Positions 53,086 through 61,907 are shown, counted from the first letter of the stretch. The stretch: DNA of 64,000 nucleotides from Pseudonocardia humida (GCF_023898865.1 NZ_JAGSOV010000054.1:79965-143964); one strand, 5' to 3'. A program made the numbers and translations. The notes: a model not told the origin generated them from the letters alone.

Positions 53086-53883
53086 GTGTCCCGCACTCCA
53101 CTCGTCCTCGTCCACGGCAACCCCGAGTCCGCGGCCATCTGGGGACCGCTCATCGGGGAGCTCGACCGGGCCGACGCGGTCGTCCTGTCCCCGCCCGGGT
53201 TCGGCGTCCCTGCGCCCCGCGGCTTCGACTCGTCGGCCACGACCTATCGAGACTGGCTGGCGTCTCAGCTCGAGCTGTTCCGCGCTCCGGTCGACCTGGT
53301 CGGTCACGACTGGGGCGGGATCCACGTCGCGGCGCTGGCCATGACCCGTCCGGATCTGATCCGCAGTTGGGCCTCCGACGCCCTCGGCGTGTTCGCGCCC
53401 GACTACCTCTGGCATCCGCGGGCACAGGTGTGGCAGCAGGAGGGCCCAGGGGAAGCGTCGGTGCAGCAGTTGTGGGGAGGCGATCTGGAGCAGCGACTCG
53501 CGGTGACGTCGGCCCTCGGTATGACCGGGCGCATGGCCGAGCGGGTCGCGGCAGGCATGGATCCCGAGATGGGTCGCGCCGTCCTCAAGCTGTTGCGGTC
53601 GGCACGACAGCCGGCGATGGCCGAAGCGGGACGGCTCCTGCCGAGCGCCGCACAACGTCCGGGGCTCGCCCTCATCGCCGTGGACGACTTCGAGAGAGCC
53701 AGCGGGACGGTGGTGCAGCACGAGTGGGCAGCGCGCCGATCGGGCGCGAGGATGGCGCATCTGGAGGGCGTGGGCCACTGGTGGCCGGAGGAGACGCCGG
53801 CGCCGGTCGCTGAGGCTCTGACGGACTTCTGGGCAGGGCTGCCGGATCCGGAAAGGGCTCCTGCGACCGCCTCCCGGGGGTGA
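53086..53883 (+). CDS. Alpha/beta hydrolase with Asp nucleophile (epoxide hydrolase/dehalogenase-like)
   Basis: A 265-residue alpha/beta hydrolase. The oxyanion motif is HGNPESAAIW. The nucleophile elbow reads VGHDWGG, with Asp instead of Ser, as in epoxide hydrolases and haloalkane dehalogenases. The catalytic His is in EGVGHWWPEE. GTG start behind GAGAGGTGG. The second halide- or epoxide-binding residue (Trp or Tyr) cannot be assigned from sequence alone. A TetR-like dyad lies in its promoter. Confidence 0.88.
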   Translation: MSRTPLVLVHGNPESAAIWGPLIGELDRADAVVLSPPGFGVPAPRGFDSSATTYRDWLASQLELFRAPVDLVGHDWGGIHVAALAMTRPDLIRSWASDALGVFAPDYLWHPRAQVWQQEGPGEASVQQLWGGDLEQRLAVTSALGMTGRMAERVAAGMDPEMGRAVLKLLRSARQPAMAEAGRLLPSAAQRPGLALIAVDDFERASGTVVQHEWAARRSGARMAHLEGVGHWWPEETPAPVAEALTDFWAGLPDPERAPATASRG

Positions 53884-54105
53884 CGTCCGCATACCCACGG
53901 CCCGCGAACCAGACAAGCGCTACAGGGACAGCTGCAGCGACAAAGGCATCTCGGCGTCGTCTACATCGCGCTGCTGCCACCGCTCGACCAGCCCTGGCGG
54001 CACCTCGCCGCGGCACAGCCGCACAGCGACCGGGTGTTCCGCGGTGACGTCGTGGCCGGCACCTCCGAGCCTCGACCCTGCGGCGGCGCGCCTTCCGGTC
54101 GCCCC

Positions 54106-54735
54106 GTGACGGACGCGCCGGGCACCGGCCGACACACTGCGTCGGTGGATCCGAGCGCGAGCCCGTCGCCGCGGCAGGTCGAACTGCTCGAGGCCGCGTA
54201 CCGGTACGTGCTGGCCAACGGCCTGGCCGAGCTGTCGCTGCGGCCGCTGGCCAAGCACATCGGCTCCAGCCCGCGGGTGCTGCTCTACCTGTTCGGCAGC
54301 AAGGACGGGCTGGTGCAGGCGCTGCTGGCCCGCGCGCGGCGCGCGGAGATGGCGATGCTGGCCGACCTGGGCGCTCCCAGCCACGATCCGCGCGCCGACC
54401 GGATGGCCGAGGTGGTGGACCGGCTGTGGGCGTGGGTGTCGGCCGAGGAGCACCGGGCCCTGCTGGCGCTGTGGTTGGAGGGGTACGCCCGGTCCCTGAC
54501 CGACCCCGGGGGTCCGTGGGCCGGCTTCGCGCGCGCCACCGTCGAGGACTGGTTGCAGGTGCTCGCCGCCGCGCAGCCCGAGGACGTCCGTCACGGCGAG
54601 GACGGGCGCGCGCAGCGGACCGAGGTGCTGGCGTTGCTGCGCGGAGCGCTCATCGACCTGCTGGCCACGGGCGATCTGGAGCGCACCGGCGCCGCGGTGC
54701 GGCGCCGGGTGCGGTCCCTGCGTCGACCGGGGTGA
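54106..54735 (+). CDS. TetR family transcriptional regulator
   Basis: A 209-residue protein from the GTG at 54106 (GTG at 54145 or 54034 are alternatives; none has a good ribosome site). The HTH lies in LSLRPLAKHIGSSPRVLLYLFGSKDGLVQALL, quoted only as a landmark. The C-terminal domain is rich in Ala, Leu and Trp, with LALWLEGYARSLTDPGGPW typical of one TetR subgroup. It is 220 nt after the hydrolase gene and could bind the dyad before it. The convergent DUF3072 gene follows. Confidence 0.85.
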   Translation: MTDAPGTGRHTASVDPSASPSPRQVELLEAAYRYVLANGLAELSLRPLAKHIGSSPRVLLYLFGSKDGLVQALLARARRAEMAMLADLGAPSHDPRADRMAEVVDRLWAWVSAEEHRALLALWLEGYARSLTDPGGPWAGFARATVEDWLQVLAAAQPEDVRHGEDGRAQRTEVLALLRGALIDLLATGDLERTGAAVRRRVRSLRRPG

Positions 54736-54754
54736 CGGCCGTTCGGGCGGTGGG

Positions 54755-55027
54755 TCACTGGCCGCGGCCGGTGACCTCCTGCAGCTCGTCGATGAGCCGC
54801 GACGCGTCGGCCTTGGACAGGTCCTCGGGCGGTGCCTCGCGCCCGGCCTGCTGCGACAGCGTCTCCAGGTAGGACTTCTGCGGCCCGGTCATCGGCTCGT
54901 CGCCGGTGGTCCAGTCGGCCGGGTCCTTCTCCGGCGAGCCCACCGCGGCCCCACCCGCGGGTGCGGTGTCGCCCGTGTCGTCAGCTCCACCACCGGCGGT
55001 GGTGCTCTCCTGTGCGCGATCGGTCAT
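54755..55027 (-). CDS. DUF3072 family small protein
   Basis: A 90-residue soluble protein. The N-terminal half is a disordered Gly/Ala/Asp stretch. The C-terminal half contains MTGPQKSYLETLSQQAG and DLSKADASRLIDELQE, the DUF3072 signature. Function unknown; these proteins are common and short in actinobacteria. ATG at 55027. Divergent from the first tandem kinase gene. Confidence 0.85.
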   Translation of the reverse strand: MTDRAQESTTAGGGADDTGDTAPAGGAAVGSPEKDPADWTTGDEPMTGPQKSYLETLSQQAGREAPPEDLSKADASRLIDELQEVTGRGQ

Positions 55028-55135
55028 GCATCGAACATATCTTCGATCCCCGGCCCCCGCATCTCGGGCGATCACCACCCGGGGTTGGCAGGAATGCGCC
55101 GGGGTCGAGCCAGGTCCGGGCGCCGCATCGCTGCC

Positions 55136-55141
55136 TAGGCT
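55136..55141 (+). promoter_or_regulatory. -10 box TAGGCT for kinase 1 (leaderless)
   Basis: TAGGCT ends 7 nt before the GTG at 55149. The same box and spacing precede the second kinase gene. Confidence 0.5.
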
Positions 55142-55148
55142 GAGCGGC

Positions 55149-56663
55149 GTGCAGCCGCTGCGGCCCGACGACCCGCGGTGGATCGGGCCGTTCCGGGTGC
55201 TGGGCCGGCTCGGGGCGGGCGGGATGGGGCGGGTCTTCCTGGCCCGCACGCCCGACCAGCGCCAGGTCGCCGTCAAGGTGGTGCACGACGAGCTCGCCGG
55301 CGACACCGGGTTCCGGCACCGCTTCCGGCGCGAGGTGGCCGCGGCGATGTCGGTGTCGGGGTTGTTCACCGCCCGGGTCCTCGACGCCGATCCCGACGCC
55401 GACCAGCCCTGGCTGGCCACCGAGTTCGTCGCCGGGCCGTCGCTGCGCGAGAAGGTGCAGCGCGGCGGGCCGCTGCCCGCCGCGGGGCTGGCCGCGCTGG
55501 CCGGCGGGCTGGGCGAGGCGCTGGGCGCGATCCACGCCGCCGGGCTGGTGCACCGCGACCTGAAGCCGGCCAACGTGCTCCTCTCCCCCGCCGGACCCAA
55601 GGTCATCGACTTCGGGATCGCCTGGTCGGCGGAGAGCACCCGGCTGACCGCGACCGGTGAGGCGGTGGGCACACCGGAGTACATGGCGCCCGAGCAGATC
55701 ACCGGGACCGGCCCGGCGGGCCCGGCCGTCGACGTGTTCGCCCTGGGCGCGATCCTCGCCTACGCCGCGACGGCGCGCAGCCCCTTCGCCGCCGACAGCA
55801 CGGCCGCGGTGCTGTACCGGGTCGTGCAGAGCGAGCCGGACCTGGGTGGGGTGCCGGCGCCGTCGCGGGCGCTGGTCGCGGCCTGCCTGGACAAGGATCC
55901 GCGGCGGCGGCCGACCGCCCAGCAGATCGCGGCCTCGGTGCGCACGGGTGGTCCGCTCGACGTCGTCGACGACCGCGGGACCGGGCCGGTGACGGCCACT
56001 CCGCCGGACGTCGCCCGCGCCGGCACCGGGCCGCGCCGGGGCCGCGGCGTGCTCGCGTTCGGGGCGGCCGCGCTCACCCTGGCCGGAGCGGTCGCCGCGG
56101 CGCTCGTGCTCACCGACCCGGTCGGCGGGCCCGCCGTCGCGCCCGCCGCCCAGCCGAGCGCCCAGCCGAGCACCGCGGCGCCCACCCCGACGGGGCCGCC
56201 GATCGACCCGCGCAGCCCGCCCGCGGTGTTCATGGACCGGTTCTGCGGCTCGGGCGACCTGGTCAGCAGCATCGCCGGCAGCGCGGTCGTCCCGCCGCCC
56301 GCCCTGGACGACCCGGCCAGGGCGCGGCGCGACCTGCTGGGCGCGCTGGAGCGCTCGCTGGCGATCACCGAATCGGTGCTGGTCGACTTCTCCGCGCTGC
56401 GCGACGACGCCCCCACCCCGGAGCTGCGGGTGGCGCTGGGGCAGATCGTCGAGGAGTTCACCGGCGCGCGCGAGGCTTTCACCCAGGCCCGCGACACGGT
56501 GCGCGACGCCGAGGAGCTGGGGGTGGCGGAGTACGCGCTGGCCGCGGACCGGTTCGCCGCGGGCACCCGCAACATCCTGTTCGCCGGTACCGTCGTCGAC
56601 ACCTTGACGCTGCCCGAGGACTACCTGCGCGCCGCGGCGGTGGCCCCGCACTGCATCGACTGA
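55149..56663 (+). CDS. Receptor-type Ser/Thr protein kinase, tandem copy 1
   Basis: A 504-residue membrane kinase. The kinase domain (about 10-265) has intact motifs: GAGGMGRVF, VAVKVV, LVHRDLKPANV, VIDFGIAWS and GTPEYMAPEQ with an activation-loop Thr. One membrane helix (about 299-321) follows a Pro/Thr linker. The extracytoplasmic domain (about 345-504) has two Cys (FCGSGDL and APHCID), likely a disulfide. It matches the second copy closely in the kinase part. Ligand unknown. Confidence 0.93.
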   Translation: MQPLRPDDPRWIGPFRVLGRLGAGGMGRVFLARTPDQRQVAVKVVHDELAGDTGFRHRFRREVAAAMSVSGLFTARVLDADPDADQPWLATEFVAGPSLREKVQRGGPLPAAGLAALAGGLGEALGAIHAAGLVHRDLKPANVLLSPAGPKVIDFGIAWSAESTRLTATGEAVGTPEYMAPEQITGTGPAGPAVDVFALGAILAYAATARSPFAADSTAAVLYRVVQSEPDLGGVPAPSRALVAACLDKDPRRRPTAQQIAASVRTGGPLDVVDDRGTGPVTATPPDVARAGTGPRRGRGVLAFGAAALTLAGAVAAALVLTDPVGGPAVAPAAQPSAQPSTAAPTPTGPPIDPRSPPAVFMDRFCGSGDLVSSIAGSAVVPPPALDDPARARRDLLGALERSLAITESVLVDFSALRDDAPTPELRVALGQIVEEFTGAREAFTQARDTVRDAEELGVAEYALAADRFAAGTRNILFAGTVVDTLTLPEDYLRAAAVAPHCID

Positions 56664-56718
56664 GCTCATGAGCCGGGGCGTGCGTAGTCTCGCTGACGTG
56701 GCCGCGGTGACCACTCCC

Positions 56719-56724
56719 TAGGCT
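56719..56724 (+). promoter_or_regulatory. -10 box TAGGCT for kinase 2 (leaderless)
   Basis: TAGGCT ends 7 nt before the GTG at 56732, in the 68-nt gap after kinase 1. Confidence 0.5.
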
Positions 56725-56731
56725 CGCGCGG

Positions 56732-58240
56732 GTGCAGCCGCTGCAGCCCGAGGACCCCGAGTGGTTGGGCCGCTTCCGGATCGAGGCCCGGCTCGGCGTC
56801 GGGGGCATGGGCCGGGTGTACCTGGCCAGCACCCCGGAGGGGCGGCGCGCGGCGGTCAAGATGATCCGCGACGACCTGGCGGGCGACACCGGGTTCCGCC
56901 ACCGCTTCCGCCGGGAGGTCTCCGCGGCGCTGTCGGTGGCCGGGCTGTTCACCGCCCGCGTGCTCGACGCCGATCCCGACGCCGACCAGCCCTGGCTGGC
57001 CACCGAGTACGTCGAGGGGCCGTCACTGGCCGACGCGGTGGCCACGTCGGGACCGATGCCGCCGGCCCCGCTGGCGGCGCTCGCGCGCGGGCTGGCCGAG
57101 GCCCTGGGCGCGATCCACGCCGCCGGGTTGGTGCACCGCGACCTGAAACCGGCCAACGTGCTGCTCTCCCCCGCCGGACCCAAGGTCATCGACTTCGGCA
57201 TCGCCTGGTCGGCCGGGGGCACCCAGCTCACCGGGACCGGGCAGGTCGTGGGCACCCCGGAGTACATGGCGCCCGAGCAGATCTCCGGGATCGGCCCCGG
57301 TGGCCCGCCGATCGACGTGTTCGCGCTGGGGTCGACGCTGGTGTTCGCGGCCACCGGGCGCAGCCCCTTCGCCGCCGACCAGGCGGCCGCGGCGCTGTTC
57401 CGGATCGTGCACGGCGAGCCCGACCTGACCGGGGTGCCCGGCGAGGTGCGCGAGCTGGTGCGGGCCTGCCTGGACAAGGACCCCGCGCGCCGGCCGACCG
57501 CGCAGCGGATCGCGGTCGGGCTGCGCGGAGCGGGTGGCTTCGCACCCGCGCCCCGGGCGCCCGACGGGCGCGAGACCGCCGACATCACGGCCCCGCCCGC
57601 GACCCTCGTCGAGCGTGCTCCGACGGGGAAGCGCCGGACCCGCGTGCTCGTCGCGGTCGCGGCCGCGGTCCTGGTCGCCGCCGGCACCACCCTCGGGATC
57701 ACGCTGTCGACGGCGGGCGGGGGCACCGACCCCACGACCGGCCCGACGACGCCCGTCGCCGCGGGCCCGCCGACCCCCTCCTTCGCCCCGGACAGCCCGG
57801 AGGTCCGCTACGTCGACCGGCTGTGCGCCTCGGGCGAGCTGCTGGTGAGCCTGGCCGACACCACCATCTCGCCCACCGCGACCGGTGACGCCGCCGCCGC
57901 CCGCCGCGACTACCTCACCTCGATCAACCGGGTGATCGGGATCGTCGACACCGCGCTGCCCGACTTCGTGGTGCTGCGCGACGACGCCCCCGACGAGGCG
58001 ACGCGCGCGGCGTTCGGGCAGGTCGTCGAGGAGTTCACCAGCGCGCGGGAGTCCTACGTCGAGGGCCGGGACGCGGTGCAGGCGTCGGAGCCGCTGACCG
58101 TCCAGGCGTACTCGACCGGGGTCGAGAAGTTCACCGACGGCACCCGGAACCTGGCGCTGGGCGCGACGATCGTGCAGGGCCTGACCCTGCCCGACAGCTT
58201 CGCGGGCGCCTACCTCTCGGCGCCGCACTGCGCCGAGTGA
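56732..58240 (+). CDS. Receptor-type Ser/Thr protein kinase, tandem copy 2
   Basis: A 502-residue membrane kinase and paralogue of the preceding gene. Kinase motifs are GVGGMGRVY, RRAAVKMI (VAIK position), LVHRDLKPANV, VIDFGIAWS and GTPEYMAPEQ. One membrane helix lies at about 303-325. The extracytoplasmic domain has two Cys at matching positions (LCASGEL and APHCAE) and the shared FGQVVEEFTSARE helix. Duplication with divergence of the sensor domain suggests two inputs to a shared output. Confidence 0.93.
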   Translation: MQPLQPEDPEWLGRFRIEARLGVGGMGRVYLASTPEGRRAAVKMIRDDLAGDTGFRHRFRREVSAALSVAGLFTARVLDADPDADQPWLATEYVEGPSLADAVATSGPMPPAPLAALARGLAEALGAIHAAGLVHRDLKPANVLLSPAGPKVIDFGIAWSAGGTQLTGTGQVVGTPEYMAPEQISGIGPGGPPIDVFALGSTLVFAATGRSPFAADQAAAALFRIVHGEPDLTGVPGEVRELVRACLDKDPARRPTAQRIAVGLRGAGGFAPAPRAPDGRETADITAPPATLVERAPTGKRRTRVLVAVAAAVLVAAGTTLGITLSTAGGGTDPTTGPTTPVAAGPPTPSFAPDSPEVRYVDRLCASGELLVSLADTTISPTATGDAAAARRDYLTSINRVIGIVDTALPDFVVLRDDAPDEATRAAFGQVVEEFTSARESYVEGRDAVQASEPLTVQAYSTGVEKFTDGTRNLALGATIVQGLTLPDSFAGAYLSAPHCAE

Positions 58241-58246
58241 GGCCGC

Positions 58247-58732
58247 TCAGCCTGCGGTGGGCGGCTGGTCGACCAGCTGGGCGAGGTAGAGCGGCTCGCC
58301 GAGCTTCTCCAGCAGCGACAGGTTGGTCTCGATGTAGTCGATGTGGTGCTCCTCGTCGGCGAGGATCTCCTCGAAGAGGGTGGCGGTCGTGTGGTCGCCC
58401 TTGGCCCGGCACATGGTGATGCCCGGGCGGAGCCGGTCGACGACCTCGCGCTCGACGGCGAGGTCGGACTCCAGCATCTCCCCGACGGTCTGGCCGATGC
58501 GCAGCGAGAACAGCCGCTGGAAGTTCGGCAGGCCCTCCAGCAGCAGGATGCGGTCGGTGATGCGCTCGGCGTGGCGCATCTCGTCCATCGACTCCGCACG
58601 GGTGTAGGCCGCGAGCTTGGTCAGGCCCCAGTTCTGCTGCATCTTGGCGTGCAGGAAGTACTGGTTGACCGCCGTCAGCTCGCTGGTCAGCTGCTCGTTG
58701 AGCAACGCGATGATCTCCGGGTCGCCCTGCAT
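58247..58732 (-). CDS. bfr: Bacterioferritin
   Basis: A 161-residue haem-containing ferritin. The di-iron ligands are visible in the family pattern: E18 in NEQLTSELTAVNQYFLHAKM, E51 and H54 in AESMDEMRHAERI, E94 in LAVEREVVDRL and E127/H130 in ADEEHHIDYIE. Met52 in the DEMRH motif is the haem ligand. It stores iron as 24-mers and detoxifies Fe(II). It follows bfd on the same strand, 131 nt downstream, and ends 6 nt from the kinase 2 stop (convergent). Confidence 0.95.
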   Translation of the reverse strand: MQGDPEIIALLNEQLTSELTAVNQYFLHAKMQQNWGLTKLAAYTRAESMDEMRHAERITDRILLLEGLPNFQRLFSLRIGQTVGEMLESDLAVEREVVDRLRPGITMCRAKGDHTTATLFEEILADEEHHIDYIETNLSLLEKLGEPLYLAQLVDQPPTAG

Positions 58733-58863
58733 GGCTCCGCCCTCGTTCCGCTCGTCCCGCGACCGGTGCTTCCGCCCGCCGATGGACGTTAGCGCTGGTC
58801 GGAGCGGGTCTGCCAGCAAGGTCGTCCTCGCCGAGCGCAAGCTCGCCCTTGGTCAGGCGGGCC

Positions 58864-59055
58864 TCAGGCGGTGCGCGGCAGTCCGGCGGTGGGGTACTCC
58901 GCGGACAGCAGGAAGGTGTCGATGCGGTCGTGGCAGGAGCCGCAGCCGGTGCCGGCGCCGCAGGCGTCGCCGACTTCCTCCACGGTGCGGGCGCCGCGGG
59001 CCACGCACGACCTGATCTCGGTGTCGGGTACCGCGGCGCAGATGCACACGAACAT
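58864..59055 (-). CDS. bfd: Bacterioferritin-associated ferredoxin
   Basis: A 63-residue [2Fe-2S] protein. Four Cys, in MFVCICAAVPD and TGCGSCHDR, match the Bfd ligand pattern. Bfd passes electrons to bacterioferritin to release stored iron. Its ATG lies inside a 9-bp inverted repeat with the ribosome site AGGAGA in the loop-proximal part. Divergent from the ligD-like gene. Confidence 0.92.
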   Translation of the reverse strand: MFVCICAAVPDTEIRSCVARGARTVEEVGDACGAGTGCGSCHDRIDTFLLSAEYPTAGLPRTA

Positions 59056-59084
59056 AGGCTCTCCTGGGTTCAGGTGAGCCTATG
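59053..59084 (-). promoter_or_regulatory. Hairpin at bfd start codon with partial IdeR-box
   Basis: Perfect 9-bp arms CATAGGCTC and GAGCCTATG (14-nt spacer) place the bfd ATG in the 3' arm of an mRNA hairpin that also holds the ribosome site. AGGTGAGCCTA at 59072-59082 overlaps and resembles an IdeR/DtxR half-consensus. Confidence 0.55.
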
Positions 59085-59115
59085 GTCAGCTGTGCGGTCC
59101 GTCAGATGCAAGCCC

Positions 59116-59121
59116 TAGCCT
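59116..59121 (+). promoter_or_regulatory. -10 box TAGCCT for ligD-like gene (leaderless)
   Basis: TAGCCT ends 7 nt before the GTG at 59129. Confidence 0.45.
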
Positions 59122-59128
59122 GGAACGC

Positions 59129-61075
59129 GTGCCGCTGGAGGAGTACCGCCGCAAGCGCGACCCCGCCCGCACCCCCGAGCCGGTTCCCGAGGGCGAGCCG
59201 CTCGCCGGCGACGACGACCGGTTCGTCATCCAGGAGCACCACGCCCGGCGCCTGCACTGGGACGTGCGGCTGGAGCGTGACGGGGTGCTGGCGTCCTGGG
59301 CGGTGCCCAAGGGCCTGCCCACCGAGCCGGGCACGGTGCGCCTGGCGGTGCGCACCGAGGACCACCCGATCGAGTACCTGGAGTTCTCCGGGGAGATCCC
59401 GGCCGGCGAGTACGGCGGCGGGCGGATGACGATCTGGGACACCGGCACCTACGAGACCGAGAAGTGGAACTCCCGCGAGGTCATCGTCCGGATGAGCGGG
59501 CAGCGGGCGCGGGGCCGGTTCGTGTTCATCCGCACCGCGGGCGGGCGGCGCGGCGGCGAGCGCGAGGAGTGGCTGCTGCGCCGCTCGGACCCCGCGCCCG
59601 AGCACGAGCCGCTGCCGATGGACGCCCGCCCGATGCTGGCCACCCCCGGCCCGCTGCCCCGCGACGAGGGCTGGTGGCTGCAGGTCGGGTTCGGCGGGCG
59701 GCGCGTGGTGGTGCGGGTCGAGGGCGGTCGGGCGCGGATCACCGACGGCGAGGGCGAGGAGCTGGCGGTGCCGCAGCTGCGCGAGCTCGGGCCGTCGCTG
59801 AGCGCCACCCAGGTCCTGCTGGACGGCGAGCTGACCGAACGCGCAGGTGGCAGCGAGCTGTGGATCGGCGACCTGCTGCACCTGGACGGCCGCGACGTGC
59901 GCGGGCTGGTGTTCGAGCAGCGCCGCGGGCTGCTGGAGGGGCTGCCGCTGACCGGGCCGCGGTGGCGGGTCGCACCGGTGTTCCCCGGCGGCGGGCCGGA
60001 GGTGGTGCGGGCCGCCGCGGCCCAGGGCCTGCCGTACGTGGTGGCGAAGCGGGCCGACTCGACCTACGAGGCGGGGCGGCGCTCGCCGTCGTGGGTGGAG
60101 GTGGCGACCGACGCGCCGACCCCGGCGCCCACCACGACCCCGCGCACCGACAAGGGGGCCGCGGACGGCCCGACCCGACGCGGGGTGGGCCGGGCCCGGC
60201 TGACCAACCCGGGCAAGGTCCTCTACCCGCTCACCGGCACCACGAAGGCCGACGTCGTGGCGCACTACCTGGCCGTCGCCGAGGTGATGCTGCCGCACCT
60301 GGCGGGCCGGCCGGTGACGATGGTCCGCTGGCCCGACGGCGTGGAGCGGGGCTCGTTCTTCGAGAAGGACGTCTCGCGCCACGCGCCGGAGTGGATCCGC
60401 ACCGCGCGGGTCGGCACGCCGGGCGGGCGGTCCGAGACCGCCGACTTCCCCCTGATCGACGACGAGCAGGGGCTGGCCTGGGCGGCGAACCTGGCCGCGC
60501 TGGAGCTGCACGTCCCGCAGTGGCGCGTCGACCCGGACGGCGACAACGGGCGGGGCCTGCCCGACCTGGTGGTCTTCGACCTCGACCCGGGCGAGGGCAC
60601 CACGGTGGTCGACTGCGCGCGGGTGGCCGTGCGGATCCGCGAGCACCTCGCCGATGACGGGCTGACCTGCTATCCGCGCACCAGCGGCGGCAAGGGCATG
60701 CAGCTGTACCTGCCGGTCGCGGTGTCGAGCCCGGAGCAGACCTCGGAGTTCGCCAAGGCGGTCGCCCAGGAGATGGCCCGGCAGACCCCGTCGACGGTCA
60801 CCGCGGTGATGGCGAAGGCGCGGCGGCGGGGCAAGGTGTTCGTCGACTGGAGCCAGAACAACCCCTACAAGACGACGATCGCCAGCTACTCGCTGCGCGG
60901 GCGGGCCCGGCCGACCGTGGCCACCCCGGTGACCTGGGAGGAGGTGGCGGCCTGCCGCCGCCGCGAGGATCTGGTGTTCACCGCCGACGACCTGCCCGGG
61001 CGCATCGCCGAGCACGGCGATCTGATGGCCGGGCTGCTCACCGACGAGGGACAGCACCTGCCCCGGCGCGGGTGA
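59129..61075 (+). CDS. ligD: LigD-type NHEJ protein: 3'-phosphoesterase, degenerate ligase, polymerase
   Basis: A 648-residue protein. Residues about 30-150 are the LigD 3'-phosphoesterase (IQEHHARRLHWDVRLER, ASWAVPKGLP, EYGGGRM). Residues about 167-326 match the ATP-dependent ligase core, but the adenylation motif KxDG reads GFGG at 187-190 (near 59687) and motif V WVKVK reads WVEVA. The ligase is therefore predicted dead. Residues about 352-640 are the primase-like polymerase (TNPGKVLYPLTG, DLVVFDLDPGEG, RTSGGKGMQLYLP), which looks intact. The family works with Ku in end joining; no Ku is in the window. Confidence 0.93.
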   Translation: MPLEEYRRKRDPARTPEPVPEGEPLAGDDDRFVIQEHHARRLHWDVRLERDGVLASWAVPKGLPTEPGTVRLAVRTEDHPIEYLEFSGEIPAGEYGGGRMTIWDTGTYETEKWNSREVIVRMSGQRARGRFVFIRTAGGRRGGEREEWLLRRSDPAPEHEPLPMDARPMLATPGPLPRDEGWWLQVGFGGRRVVVRVEGGRARITDGEGEELAVPQLRELGPSLSATQVLLDGELTERAGGSELWIGDLLHLDGRDVRGLVFEQRRGLLEGLPLTGPRWRVAPVFPGGGPEVVRAAAAQGLPYVVAKRADSTYEAGRRSPSWVEVATDAPTPAPTTTPRTDKGAADGPTRRGVGRARLTNPGKVLYPLTGTTKADVVAHYLAVAEVMLPHLAGRPVTMVRWPDGVERGSFFEKDVSRHAPEWIRTARVGTPGGRSETADFPLIDDEQGLAWAANLAALELHVPQWRVDPDGDNGRGLPDLVVFDLDPGEGTTVVDCARVAVRIREHLADDGLTCYPRTSGGKGMQLYLPVAVSSPEQTSEFAKAVAQEMARQTPSTVTAVMAKARRRGKVFVDWSQNNPYKTTIASYSLRGRARPTVATPVTWEEVAACRRREDLVFTADDLPGRIAEHGDLMAGLLTDEGQHLPRRG

Positions 61076-61103
61076 GCGCGGCGGCGGTTGGCAGGCTCGG
61101 CGC

Positions 61104-61907
61104 ATGCAGCCGGCCACGCGCCACCCCTACCTCGACGGCCCCTACCCCCGCGCCTACGCGCACCGCGGCTGGCACGTCGACGAGCTGGCCGGGCTGGAGA
61201 ACACCCTGGCGGCGTTCCACCGGGCCGTCGCCGAGGGGTTCGGGTACCTGGAGATGGACGTGCACGCCACCGCCGACGACGTGGTCGTCGTGCACCACGA
61301 CCCCACCCTGGACCGCACCACCGACGGCCGCGGACCGATCGCCGAGCTGCGCGCCGCGGAGCTGGCCGGGGTCCGGGTGGGCAGGCGCGAGCCGATCCCG
61401 ACGCTCGAGCGGGTGCTGACCGAGCTGCCCGACGTGCGGATCACGGTCGAGGTCAAGTCGGCGGTCGTGGTCGGGCCGCTGCTGCGGCTGCTGGAGCGCA
61501 CCGACAGCTGGCACCGGGTGTGCGTGGGCGGCTACGACCACCGCTGGCTGCGCCGGGCGCGGGCCGGGGCCGGGCCGCGGCTGTGCACGTCGATGTCGCA
61601 GCGCGACGCCGTCGGGCTGCGGGCGCGGGCGTGGTTCGACGCGCTGCCCGGTCCGCTGTCGTCGCTGCCCGCCCCGGTGGCGGACGGTCAGCTCGCCCAG
61701 CTGCCGCGCCGGATCGGACCGTTGACCGTCGTGGACGCGAGGCTGCTGCGGGTGGCCCACGACAGCGGCCGCGAGGTGCACGTGTGGACCGTGGACGACC
61801 CGGTCGAGATGGTCGAACTGCTCGACCTCGGCGTCGACGGGCTGCTGTCGGACCGGCCCGACCTGCTGCGCTCCGTGCTGCGCGACCGCGGCGACTGGCC
61901 GGGCTGA
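61104..61907 (+). CDS. Glycerophosphodiester phosphodiesterase (GDPD)
   Basis: A 267-residue TIM-barrel GDPD. YAHRGWHVDELAGLENTLAAF holds the catalytic His, and the DxH motif is in YLEMDVHATADD, followed by VVVHHDPTLDRTTDG with the second His. EVKSA supplies a metal ligand, and VHVWTVDDP lies near the C-terminus. It releases glycerol 3-phosphate from deacylated phospholipids using a divalent metal. No signal peptide; cytosolic. ATG at 61104, separated by 28 nt from the ligD-like gene. Confidence 0.93.
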   Translation: MQPATRHPYLDGPYPRAYAHRGWHVDELAGLENTLAAFHRAVAEGFGYLEMDVHATADDVVVVHHDPTLDRTTDGRGPIAELRAAELAGVRVGRREPIPTLERVLTELPDVRITVEVKSAVVVGPLLRLLERTDSWHRVCVGGYDHRWLRRARAGAGPRLCTSMSQRDAVGLRARAWFDALPGPLSSLPAPVADGQLAQLPRRIGPLTVVDARLLRVAHDSGREVHVWTVDDPVEMVELLDLGVDGLLSDRPDLLRSVLRDRGDWPG

